A stretch of DNA of 64,000 nt from Solirubrobacteraceae bacterium (GTDB lineage: Bacteria; Actinomycetota; Thermoleophilia; Solirubrobacterales; Solirubrobacteraceae). The stretch covers positions 62,001 through 126,000 of the forward strand of contig JAUJPF010000005.1 of assembly GCA_030447275.1 (NCBI GenBank), read 5' to 3'. A model generated the notes under the pieces. That model saw only the letters and a program-made list of their open reading frames with translations. It was not told the origin of the DNA and did not search any database. Numbering within the stretch: the first letter of the stretch is position 1; each line of letters starts with the position of its first letter. Of the stretch, positions 45,430-53,725 are shown piece by piece. The position numbers and the translations under genes were made by a program.

Positions 45430-46301
45430 CAGGCCGCCCGCCGCTTCGCCAGCTCGTCGAGGACGACGCCCTCGCGCACCCCGCCGCGGCCGACCTCGAG
45501 CGCGACGCCGAACGTGCGGCTCGCCTCCTCGAGGATGGCCATCCCGGCGGGCAGCAGCCGCACGCGCTCGGGGTCGAGGCCGAGGCGTCCCGCGACCTCT
45601 GCCGAGGGGGCGGCCGCGAGCGCGCTCAGCCCGCGGCCGAGCCCCTCGGGGTCGAGCACCGAGCCGACGAGCCGGCACAGCGAGCCGGCGCTGCCCCCGA
45701 CGGCGTAGGCGACCGGCGGCTGCGGGACCTCCAGCCCCTCGAACACCCCGGCGACGTGCTGGCGGACCCGGTGCAGCTCGGCCTCCCCCGGCGGATCCGA
45801 CCGCAGGTAGGCCTCGGCCAGGAGGCCGCTGCCGACCCGCAGCGACGTCGACCACGAGACGCCGCCGGCCGGCGTGCCGACGACCAGCTCGGTCGAGCCA
45901 CCGCCGACGTCGACGACGCCGACCTCGCCGCGCGGCGGCTCGGGGAGCGTGCCGGTCGCGCCGAGGAAGGCGAGCCGCGCCTCGTCCTCGCCGCTGAGGA
46001 CCTCGACGGTCACCCCGGCTCGCGCGCGGATCGCCGCCGACAGCTCGTCGCCGTTGACGGCGTCGCGCAGCGCGGCGGTGCCGACGGCCCGCACCTGCGC
46101 GCAGCCGTGCTCGCGCGCGACGCGCGCGTGGGAGGCGACGGCGTCGGCGATGGCGTCGATCCGCTCGGGCGGGATCTCCGTCCGGCCGCGCAGCCGCGTG
46201 TAGGCGCGGCGCTGCTCGACCTCGCGGAGCGCGCCGCCCGCGACGTCGGCCACCAACAGGCGGGTCGTGTTCGACCCGATGTCGATGCACGCGCAGAGCA
46301 C
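45429..46301 (-). CDS. ppx: Exopolyphosphatase, Ppx/GppA family
   Basis: The 290-residue protein carries the ASKHA phosphate motifs: IDIGSNTTRLLVADV, VRAVGTAALRDAVN, VVDVGGGSTELVVG and AVGGSAGSLCRLVG. It is the short, two-lobe form without the C-terminal domains of E. coli Ppx, common in actinobacteria. It degrades polyphosphate or pppGpp. GTG 46,301 is 21 bases from the divergent ABC gene start. It heads the polyphosphate operon. Confidence 0.92.
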   Translation of the reverse strand: MLCACIDIGSNTTRLLVADVAGGALREVEQRRAYTRLRGRTEIPPERIDAIADAVASHARVAREHGCAQVRAVGTAALRDAVNGDELSAAIRARAGVTVEVLSGEDEARLAFLGATGTLPEPPRGEVGVVDVGGGSTELVVGTPAGGVSWSTSLRVGSGLLAEAYLRSDPPGEAELHRVRQHVAGVFEGLEVPQPPVAYAVGGSAGSLCRLVGSVLDPEGLGRGLSALAAAPSAEVAGRLGLDPERVRLLPAGMAILEEASRTFGVALEVGRGGVREGVVLDELAKRRAA

Positions 46302-46322
46302 ACGCGTACTGTACGAGCGGTC

Positions 46323-47207
46323 GTGCAGGCGCCCGCGATCCTGGTCCGAGACCTTCACAAGTCCTACCCCTCGATCGAGGCCGTCCGCGGCATCGACTTC
46401 GAGGTCGCGCGGGGCGAGGTCTTCGGCCTGCTCGGCCCGAACGGCGCCGGCAAGACGACCACGGTCGAGATCCTCGAGGGCTACCGCGAGCGCACCGCAG
46501 GGATCGTGTCGGTCCTCGGCCACGACCCCGGCCAGCGCCCGCGCACGCTGCGCGAGCGGGTGGGGATCGTCCTCCAGGGCGGCGGCGTCTACCGCCACGT
46601 CACGGTCCGGGAGCTGCTGGATCACTGGGCCCACCTCTACCCGGCGCCGCGCGACGTGGACGAGGTCATCGAGCTGGCCGGGCTGGGCGGCAAGCAGCAC
46701 GAGCGCACGCGCAGCCTCTCCGGCGGCCAGCGGCGGCGGCTCGACTTCGCGCTCGCGCTGGTCGGCGATCCCGAGCTGATCTTCCTCGACGAGCCGACCA
46801 CCGGCTTCGACCCGGCGGCGCGGCGGGCGGCATGGCAGACCGTCCGCACGCTGGCCGAGCTGGGCAAGACGGTGCTGCTGACGACGCACTACCTCGACGA
46901 GGCGCAGGCGCTGTGCGACCGCGTCGCGATCATGAAGGACGGGCGGATCCTGACCATCGGCGCGCCCGCCGAGCTGGGCGTCGGCGCGCTGTACCGCGTG
47001 GTCTGGCGCGACGCCGAGACCGGCGAGGTCCAGAGCCGCGAGACCGAGGACCCGACGGGGCTGCTCCACCAGCTCACGTCGGCCGCGCTCGCCCGCGGAG
47101 AGCCGCTGCGCGACATCACGGTCGCACGGCCGTCGCTGGAGGACGTCTACCTCGACCTGACCGAGGAGCCGAGCGCCGCCGCCTCGCAGGAGGTGCGCGA
47201 TGGCTGA
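46323..47207 (+). CDS. ABC-2-type transporter ATP-binding protein
   Basis: This 294-residue ATPase (GTG 46,323) shows GPNGAGKTTTVEIL, LSGGQRRRLDFALALVGDP, LIFLDEPTTGFD and TTHYLDEAQ. The architecture (C-terminal ARPSLEDVYLDLT) is that of drug/lipid exporters of the DrrA/NodI type. Its stop lies inside the permease start (8-base overlap). The 21-base space to divergent ppx suggests shared promoter DNA. Substrate unknown. Confidence 0.92.
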   Translation: MQAPAILVRDLHKSYPSIEAVRGIDFEVARGEVFGLLGPNGAGKTTTVEILEGYRERTAGIVSVLGHDPGQRPRTLRERVGIVLQGGGVYRHVTVRELLDHWAHLYPAPRDVDEVIELAGLGGKQHERTRSLSGGQRRRLDFALALVGDPELIFLDEPTTGFDPAARRAAWQTVRTLAELGKTVLLTTHYLDEAQALCDRVAIMKDGRILTIGAPAELGVGALYRVVWRDAETGEVQSRETEDPTGLLHQLTSAALARGEPLRDITVARPSLEDVYLDLTEEPSAAASQEVRDG

Positions 47208-47931
47208 CGTCGCGATCGCCTGGCGCCAGTACCGCCTCGAGCGCCGGATGTTCTGGCGCAACCCGAGCGCGGCGTTCTTCAACTTCGCGCTGCCGCTGAT
47301 CTTCCTCGCCCTGTTCGGCGCGGTCTTCGCCGACGACCAGGAGACGCTCGACGTCATCGTCCCCGGCATCGCCGGCATGAGCGTGATGTCGACGACGTTC
47401 TCCGCCCTGGCGATGAACCTCACCTTCCTGCGCGAGCAGGGGGTGCTCAAGCGCATCCGCGGCACGCCGCTGCCGCCGGGCGCCTACCTCGGCGGGATCG
47501 CCGCCAACGCGGTCACCAACACGGCGATCCAGATCGCGATCATCACGGTGGCCGGCAAGCTCCTGTTCGGCGTCGACTGGCCGAAGGACCCGCTCGCGCT
47601 GGTGGTCTTCGTGGCGGCGGGCGTCGTCTGCTTCGCGCTGCTCGGCGTCGCGCTCTCGCACGCGATCCCGAACTTCGACTCCGCCCCGGCCTACGTCAAC
47701 GCCGTCTTCCTCCCGGTGATCTTCGTCTCGGGCGTCTTCTACGACGTCGACAACACGCCGGCGATCCTCCGCGACATCGCCGAGGTGCTGCCGCTCAAGC
47801 ACGTCATCGACGGCCTGTCGGGCGCGATGGTCACCGGCGAGGGCGCGTGGTCGGGGCTCGTGGTCGTCGCGCTGTGGACGCTCGCGGGCGCCGTGCTCGC
47901 CGTCCGCGGCTTCAGGTGGGACGCGCGCTGA
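47200..47931 (+). CDS. ABC-2-type transporter permease
   Basis: The 243-residue protein has six hydrophobic segments, starting at AAFFNFALPLIFLALFGAVFA, and the ABC-2 motif FLPVIFVSGVFYDVDNTP ... LPLKHVIDGLSGAM. ATG 47,200 overlaps the ATPase gene. Together they form an exporter. The 3' end overlaps the convergent acetyltransferase gene by 20 bases. Confidence 0.92.
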   Translation: MADVAIAWRQYRLERRMFWRNPSAAFFNFALPLIFLALFGAVFADDQETLDVIVPGIAGMSVMSTTFSALAMNLTFLREQGVLKRIRGTPLPPGAYLGGIAANAVTNTAIQIAIITVAGKLLFGVDWPKDPLALVVFVAAGVVCFALLGVALSHAIPNFDSAPAYVNAVFLPVIFVSGVFYDVDNTPAILRDIAEVLPLKHVIDGLSGAMVTGEGAWSGLVVVALWTLAGAVLAVRGFRWDAR

Positions 47932-48520
47932 CGAACGCCGGCGGCGGCTCGCCGTCCAGCGACCACGCGATCGCGGCGAGCGGCGTGCCCGCGAGATCGG
48001 CGCGCAGCAGCGAGAACACACGGACGTCGTGCACCTGGTCGCCGTGGCGGTGGTACGCGCGCAGCGTCCCCTCGGCCACGAACCCGAGCTTCGCCAGCGC
48101 GCGCTGCGACCGCGGGTTGGCCGGCGCCGCGTAGGCGCCGATCCGCTCGAGCCCGAGCGCGTCGAACGCGAGCCGGGCGACGAGCGCCTTGGCCTCGGTG
48201 TTCGCGCCCGTCCCCCAGTGCGCGCGCCCGAACCACGTGCCGACGACCGCGCGGCGGTCGCGCAGGCTCCACTCCCCCAGCCCGATCACGCCGATCGGCC
48301 CGTGCTCGCGGTGGTCGATCAGCAGGTCGAGCTGGCGGCCCGCCTCGCGCTCGGCGGGGAGCCGCGCGATGTACGCGTGCGCGTCCTCGACGCCGCGGTG
48401 CGGGCCCCACGAGAAGAACCGCGTCACCTCGGGGTCGCGCGCGTGCGCGAAGAGCGCCTCCGCGTCGGCGGGCTCGGCGTAGCGCAGGGTCAGCGTCGGA
48501 CCGGTGGCGCGCAGTGACAT
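47912..48520 (-). CDS. GNAT-family acetyltransferase, RimJ/RimL-like
   Basis: This 202-residue protein has the GNAT fold seen in ribosomal-protein/aminoglycoside acetyltransferases: LTLRYAEPADAEALFAHARDPEVTRFFSWGPH, PIGVIGLGEWSLRDRRAVVGTWFGRAHWGTGANTEA and AYAAPANPRSQRALAKLGFVAEGTLR. ATG 48,520 is nine bases from the divergent phosphoesterase start. Substrate unknown. Confidence 0.88.
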   Translation of the reverse strand: MSLRATGPTLTLRYAEPADAEALFAHARDPEVTRFFSWGPHRGVEDAHAYIARLPAEREAGRQLDLLIDHREHGPIGVIGLGEWSLRDRRAVVGTWFGRAHWGTGANTEAKALVARLAFDALGLERIGAYAAPANPRSQRALAKLGFVAEGTLRAYHRHGDQVHDVRVFSLLRADLAGTPLAAIAWSLDGEPPPAFVSARPT

Positions 48521-48529
48521 GATCGTCCC

Positions 48530-49210
48530 ATGATCGCGCTGCTGTACGACGTTCACGGCAACCTGCCGGCGTTGGACGCCGTCCTGGCCGACGCGAGGGC
48601 CGTGGGCGCGACGGGCTGGGTGGTCGGCGGCGACGTCGCGCTGTTCGGCGCGTTCCCGGCCGAGACCGTCGCCCGGCTGCGCTCGCTGGACGACGCGCAG
48701 TGGCTGCGCGGCAACGGCGAGCGGTGGACGGCGGCGCCCGCCGAGGCCCCGGGCGAGGGGTCGGTGCCGGGGGCGATCGCGGCGGCGCGCGAGGCGCTCG
48801 GCGACGAGCTGGTCGCCGAGCTCGGGCGGCTTCCCGAGAGCGTCGCGCTGGGCGACGACGCGCGCGCCTGGCACGGGTCGCCGGCCGGCGACGTGCTCTC
48901 GTTCCTCCCCGACCCGGCGCCGAGCGACGCCGAGCTGCTCGCGGGCGTGACCGAGCGCCGGCTCGTGTTCGGGCACACCCACCTGCCGTTCCGGCGCGTC
49001 CACGAGGGGATCGAGCTGATCAACCCGGGCTCGGTCGGGATGCCGATGGACGGCGACCGCCGCGCCGCGTACGCGCTCCTGCACGCCGACGGCGGCGTCG
49101 AGCACCGGCGGGTCGAGTATCCGGTCGACGAGGTCGTCGCGACGTTGCGCGAGCGCGACGCCGCGTGGGCGGACGCCGTGGCCGGCCGCGTCGAGCGGGC
49201 CGCGTTCTAG
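48530..49210 (+). CDS. Calcineurin-like metallophosphoesterase
   Basis: The 226-residue protein has DVHGNLPALDAVL, VGGDVALFG, LRGNGERW, WHGSPAGD and FGHTHLPF, the YfcE-type metal motifs; the usual GNHD is replaced by GNGER, so one ligand differs. It resembles the enzyme encoded at 21,113 in layout. ATG at 48,530 sits in a nine-base divergent gap. Substrate unknown. Confidence 0.87.
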   Translation: MIALLYDVHGNLPALDAVLADARAVGATGWVVGGDVALFGAFPAETVARLRSLDDAQWLRGNGERWTAAPAEAPGEGSVPGAIAAAREALGDELVAELGRLPESVALGDDARAWHGSPAGDVLSFLPDPAPSDAELLAGVTERRLVFGHTHLPFRRVHEGIELINPGSVGMPMDGDRRAAYALLHADGGVEHRRVEYPVDEVVATLRERDAAWADAVAGRVERAAF

Positions 49211-49214
49211 GGCG

Positions 49215-50064
49215 CTACGCCGCCATCCGGCTCCGCCCGGCGAGCTCCGAGCGCCCGCCGCCGGCGCGCTTGACCACGTACATCGCGGCGTCGGCGGCGC
49301 GCAGGAGCGCCGCGGGATCCTCGCTGCCGTCGCCGGCCAGCGCGACGCCGACGCTCACCCCGCCGGGGACCTGCTCGACGACGCGGTCGGCGACGAGCCG
49401 CGCCTCGGCCGGGCCGGCGACCTCGCACAGCACGACGAACTCGTCGCCGCCGAGCCGGGCCGCGGTGTCGCCGCCGCGCAGCACGCCGCCCAGCCGGTGC
49501 GCGACCTCGACGAGGAACTGGTCGCCGGCGGCGTGGCCGAGCGTGTCGTTGACGGCCTTGAAGCGGTCGAGGTCGAGGGCGAGCGCCGCCAGCAGCGGCG
49601 CCGCCCGCGGGTGCCGGCTCAGCCCGACGCGCAGCCGGTCGGCGCGCACCGTGCGGGTGGGCCGGCCCGTGAGCGGGTCGGGCAGCGCCAGGCGGGCCAC
49701 CCGCGCCGCGCGCCACCGCGGGCGCGCCGGCGTGCCGCAGCGCCCGCGCGAGCGCGCGGCCGTCGGCGCTGGGCTTGCCGAGCGCGTCCTGCGCGCCGGC
49801 GCGGACGGCGTCGAGCGCGAGCCGGTCGTCGTCGCTGTCGGCGAGGACGACGATCGGGCGCCCGAGCGCGGCGGCATGCACGCGATCGAGCGTGTCCGGG
49901 CCGTCGAGCAGCACGCAGTCAACGCCGTCGTCGAGCAGCCGGTCGACGGCCTGCTCGGCCGTGCGCACGACCTCGAGCCGGAACTCGGCGGGAGCGGCGT
50001 CCTCGAGCAGCGCCGCGGCATACGCCGCGTACCCCTTGCTCTGCTCGACCATCAACACCCGCAT
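49215..50064 (-). CDS. Receiver-GGDEF diguanylate cyclase, one frameshift
   Basis: The start (ATG 50,064; an ATG at 50,073 would add three residues) encodes a receiver domain ([24 protein letters not shown], phosphoacceptor region DCVLLDGPD, Lys in ALGKPS). Near 49,725 the frame shifts. The next frame gives [41 protein letters not shown] and [11 protein letters not shown], a complete GGDEF active site, ending at 49,215. Repairing one base gives about 280 residues. It would make c-di-GMP under phosphorylation control. Error is more likely than decay. Confidence 0.82.
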
Positions 50065-50143
50065 GGAGGCCATGCTGCCAGGACTGAAGTCGCGTCTGGG
50101 GGCTTTGGACGGATGTCCGACGGCGACTGGTACGTTCGCGCCG

Positions 50144-50641
50144 ATGAGCGCCGACGACGAGCCCATTGACGTCGTCCTCACCGCCGGCGACCTCGATCCG
50201 CACGTCGTCGCCGCGCGCGAGCTGCTGCACCGCGTGAGCGCGATCGAGGTCCAGGCGGTCGTCGACCGCGGCACCGATCGCTCGCCCGCGCTCATCACCT
50301 GCGGCCGGATGCGGCCGATCGAGGTCGTCGACGACGGCCGCACCGTCCACCTCCCGCACACCGCCGAGCTCGACGCGCAGCCGCCGTCGCTGCCGGCCGT
50401 ACCGCCGCTGCCGCCGATCGAGGTCGACGTCGCCGCGAGCACGGTGAGCGCGCCGCTCGGCGCGATACCGGCCCTCGCCGAGGCCGTCGAGGCGCTCGCC
50501 GCGTCGCTCGGCGCGCGCAGCGTCGCGCTAGGGTTCTTCCAGACCACGGACGACGAGAACCCGCTCGGGATCGCGGCGCGCGTCGGCGAGCCCGTCGTGC
50601 TCACGCTCGGGGAGGAGCAGTTCGGCCTGCCAACGGCTTAA
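50144..50641 (+). CDS. Conserved-looking protein of unknown function
   Basis: The 165-residue acidic product (ATG 50,144) has two parts: about 1-75 (DVVLTAGDLDPHVVAARELLHRVSAIEVQAVVD) and about 90-165 (IEVDVAASTVSAPLGAIPALAEAVEALAASLGARSVALGFFQT). No signal peptide or membrane segment. It diverges from the receiver-GGDEF gene and precedes the mce operon by 82 bases. I do not recognise it. Confidence 0.6.
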   Translation: MSADDEPIDVVLTAGDLDPHVVAARELLHRVSAIEVQAVVDRGTDRSPALITCGRMRPIEVVDDGRTVHLPHTAELDAQPPSLPAVPPLPPIEVDVAASTVSAPLGAIPALAEAVEALAASLGARSVALGFFQTTDDENPLGIAARVGEPVVLTLGEEQFGLPTA

Positions 50642-50674
50642 CGCCAGGTTCATCCCATACCGCCTTTACTGGCG
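50642..50674. other. Inverted repeat in the mce-operon leader
   Basis: CGCCAG at 50,642 and CTGGCG at 50,669 could pair. It may be a weak terminator of the preceding gene or a leader structure. No T-run follows. Nothing else stands out in the 82-base gap 50,642-50,723 before the mce operon. Confidence 0.25.
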
Positions 50675-50723
50675 CACCGCGGGCGGCGTTCTCCTAGCTT
50701 CCCGCGCTAACGCAGGACCTCGT

Positions 50724-52127
50724 ATGGCAGAGAACGAAGAGGAACGCACAAGCTGGATCGGCCGGATCGCAGCCCTGGCGGCATTGCTGCTCGCCATGGT
50801 CGTGGTCGGCTGGCTCCTGCTCGGGAGGGAAGACGCCTACACCGTCAAGGCGCGCTTCCAGGCGGCCACGAACGTGGTCGACGGCAACCTCGTGCAGGTC
50901 GCCGGGCGCCGCGTCGGCCTCGTCGACAAGATCGAGCTGTCCGACGACGGCCAGGCCGAGCTGACGCTCAAGATCGAGGACGAGACCATCGTCCCGCTGC
51001 GCACCGGCACCCGCGCGACGCTGCGGATCGCGTCGCTCTCCGGCTCGGCCAACCGCTACGTCGACCTCCGCATCCCGCCCGCCGGCGGCGAGAAGATCGA
51101 CGAGGGCGGCATCCTCGACGTGAGCGAGACGACGTCCGCCGTCGAGGTGGACCAGCTCTTCCAGCTGTTCGACCGGCGCACCCGCACGGGGCTGCGCGGC
51201 TTCTTCCGCGGACAGGCCAAGCAGTGGGGCAACGACCAGGGCCCGCTCGCCAACCAGGGCTGGAACTACGTCAATCCCGCGCTCGTGTCCGCCGCGCGGC
51301 TCTTCCGCGAGCTGGACTACGACCGTCAGGTGCTCGAGGAGTTCGTCGTCAACTCCTCGAAGCTCGTCACCGACGTCGCCGACCGCCGCGACGACCTGGC
51401 GACGCTGGTCGACCAGCTCGCCGACATGACCGGCGCGATCGCCGTCGAGGAGGGCAACCTGCGCTCGGCGATCGACCAGCTCCCGGACTTCATGCGCAGC
51501 GCGAACTCCACCTTCGTCGACCTGCGCTCGACGCTCGACGAGCTCGCGCCGGTGGTCGAGGCCTCCAAGCCGGTGACGCCGAAGCTGCGCGCCGTCCTCG
51601 CCGAGCTGAACCCGTTCGCGCGTGAGGCCGTCCCGACCGTCCGGGGCCTGTCGCGCCTCGTCAAGCGCGAGGGCCGCGACAACGACCTCATCGACCTGGC
51701 CAAGAGCGTCGCGCCGCTGCGCGACGTCGCCACCCGCCCGGTCTTCCGCAACGGCAAGGAGCGCCCGGGCGGCTTCGAGACGTCGGTCGAGTCGCTCAAG
51801 GGCCAGACGCCGCACATCGGGTACTTCCGCCCCTACGTCGTCGACTTCAGCAGCTGGCTCGACGACTTCAGCCACTCGGGCATCTACGACGCCAACGGGT
51901 CCGCCAGCCGCGTCTCCGCGTCCGTGAACGCGTTCGCGTCCGTCGGCTCGCAGCTCAAGCTCGTCCCCGAGGAGCTGCGCCAGCAGGTCACCAACCAGGC
52001 CACCCGCAGCGGCCAGAACAACCGCTGCCCGGGGTCCATGGAGCGCCCCTGGTCGGACGGCTCCAACCCGTGGAAGCCGACCGCCGACCACGACTGCGAC
52101 CTCAGCCAGGTGCCCCCGGGACGATGA
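50724..52127 (+). CDS. Mce-family (MlaD-type) protein 1 of 6
   Basis: The 467-residue protein has a cytoplasmic N-tail, one membrane helix (IAALAALLLAMVVVGWLLLG), an MCE domain (about 39-118; YTVKARFQAATNVVDGNLVQVAGRRVGLVDKIEL) and a long helical region with ELAPVVEASKPVTPKLRAVLAEL, as in McE lipid-import subunits. Mce proteins form tubes that carry lipids or sterols across the envelope. It heads a six-gene operon. The next start overlaps its stop (ATGA). Confidence 0.9.
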   Translation: MAENEEERTSWIGRIAALAALLLAMVVVGWLLLGREDAYTVKARFQAATNVVDGNLVQVAGRRVGLVDKIELSDDGQAELTLKIEDETIVPLRTGTRATLRIASLSGSANRYVDLRIPPAGGEKIDEGGILDVSETTSAVEVDQLFQLFDRRTRTGLRGFFRGQAKQWGNDQGPLANQGWNYVNPALVSAARLFRELDYDRQVLEEFVVNSSKLVTDVADRRDDLATLVDQLADMTGAIAVEEGNLRSAIDQLPDFMRSANSTFVDLRSTLDELAPVVEASKPVTPKLRAVLAELNPFAREAVPTVRGLSRLVKREGRDNDLIDLAKSVAPLRDVATRPVFRNGKERPGGFETSVESLKGQTPHIGYFRPYVVDFSSWLDDFSHSGIYDANGSASRVSASVNAFASVGSQLKLVPEELRQQVTNQATRSGQNNRCPGSMERPWSDGSNPWKPTADHDCDLSQVPPGR

Positions 52128-53725
52128 AGCGGCTCCTCGGCATCCTCCTCCTCGTCGGCGCCGTCGCGGCGATCGCCGTGCTCGGCACCGGCGCCTCCGA
52201 GCAGGACAAGGGCGCGCGCTACTGGGTCCAGTTCGACAACGCCTTCGGCGTCACCTCGGGCGCCGACCTGAAGATCGCCGGCGTCCGCGCCGGCAAGGTC
52301 ACCGACATGAAGCTCGACCGCCGCAACATGAAGGCGCTGATCGGCTTCGAGATCAACCAGACGGGGTTCGACGACCTGCGCAAGGACGTCCGCTGCGAGA
52401 CGCGCCCTCAGTCGCTCATCGGCGAGTACTTCATCGACTGCCGCCCCGGCACCTCGCCGGTCCGGCTGAAGCCCGGCGACACGATCCCGGTCGAGCAGAC
52501 CGAGACCACGATCCCGCTCGACCTCATCAACAACATCATGCGCCGCCCCTACCGCGAGCGCTTCAGCATCCTGCTCTCGCAGCTCGGGGCGGGCCTCGCC
52601 GCACGCGGGCCCGACCTCAACGAGACGATCCGCCGCGCCGTGCCCGCCCTGCGCCAGGTCGACCGGCTGCTGGCCATCCTCGCCGAGCAGCGCAAGACGA
52701 TCAGCCAGCTCTACGACGACGCCGAGGAGGTCACGACGACGGTGGCCGCCAAGCGCAACCAGGTCGCGCGCTTCGTCGACGAGGCGCGCGACACGGCGAT
52801 CGCCGCCGGCAGCGAGGAGAACGGGATCAAGCGCCAGTGGGCGACGCTGCCGACCTTCCTGCGCGAGCTGCGCCCGACGCTCGCGCAGCTCGACGCGACC
52901 GCGGACGAGCAGATCCCGGCGTTCCGCAACCTGCGCACGGCGTCGCCCTTCCTGCGGACGCTGTTCGAGACGCTCGGGCCCTACGCCGAGGCGTCGCGGC
53001 CCGCCACCCGGACGCTGGCCAACGCGGCGCAGCAGGGCCGCCGGGCGGTCAAGGCGGCGCGCGAGCCGATCGCCGAGCTGCGCAAGGGCGTCGACGACCT
53101 GCCCGAGGCGGCGAACAACCTGGGGATCACGCTCGACCACCTGCACGATCCGCGCTTTGCGAGCGAGAAGGACACGCGCGCCGGCCGCGGGCCCGACGGC
53201 GGCTACACGGGCTTCGAGGTGCTGCTCCGCTACTTCTTCCGCCAGTCGCAGGCGCTCAACCTGTTCGACGGCTCGAGCTACATCCTCAAGGCGTCGCTGT
53301 TCCTCGACCGGCCGTGCGCGAACTACGCAGACGTCACGGCGGTCAGGACCGGCCAGGCGCCCGAGCGCTGCCGCGCGTGGATGGGCCCGACCCAGCCCGG
53401 CATCACCACGCCGGACTTCTCGGGCGAGCGTCCGGGGCCCGGCGTCCAGGGCGCCGGCGGGACGGAGCCGACGGGGCCCGGCCGCCGGAGCGCCGGCGGC
53501 TCGCGCGCCGGCTCGGGCGGCTCCGGCGGCGGCGGCGGCGACGACGCGCGGCGAGGCGGCGGCGGCGGCTCCGGCTCCTTCGGCCTCTCGCCGCTCCCCG
53601 ACCTCGACAACGTGGTCCCGAACATCCCGCCGCTCCCCGAGGCGCCGCAGGCGCCCGACGTCGGCCGCGGCGGCGGCGCGCCCGACGGGACCGAGGACCT
53701 CCTGGACTTCCTGGTGGGCTCGTGA
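52124..53725 (+). CDS. Mce-family protein 2 of 6
   Basis: This 533-residue protein has an N-terminal anchor (LLGILLLVGAVAAIAVLGTG), MCE domain (about 33-112; FDNAFGVTSGADLKIAGVRAGKVTDMKL), helical middle and a Gly/Ser-rich C-terminus (about 440-500) before a Pro-rich tail. The low-complexity tail may sit outside the tube. ATG 52,124 overlaps the previous stop; the next start (GTG) overlaps this stop. Confidence 0.9.
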   Translation: MKRLLGILLLVGAVAAIAVLGTGASEQDKGARYWVQFDNAFGVTSGADLKIAGVRAGKVTDMKLDRRNMKALIGFEINQTGFDDLRKDVRCETRPQSLIGEYFIDCRPGTSPVRLKPGDTIPVEQTETTIPLDLINNIMRRPYRERFSILLSQLGAGLAARGPDLNETIRRAVPALRQVDRLLAILAEQRKTISQLYDDAEEVTTTVAAKRNQVARFVDEARDTAIAAGSEENGIKRQWATLPTFLRELRPTLAQLDATADEQIPAFRNLRTASPFLRTLFETLGPYAEASRPATRTLANAAQQGRRAVKAAREPIAELRKGVDDLPEAANNLGITLDHLHDPRFASEKDTRAGRGPDGGYTGFEVLLRYFFRQSQALNLFDGSSYILKASLFLDRPCANYADVTAVRTGQAPERCRAWMGPTQPGITTPDFSGERPGPGVQGAGGTEPTGPGRRSAGGSRAGSGGSGGGGGDDARRGGGGGSGSFGLSPLPDLDNVVPNIPPLPEAPQAPDVGRGGGAPDGTEDLLDFLVGS

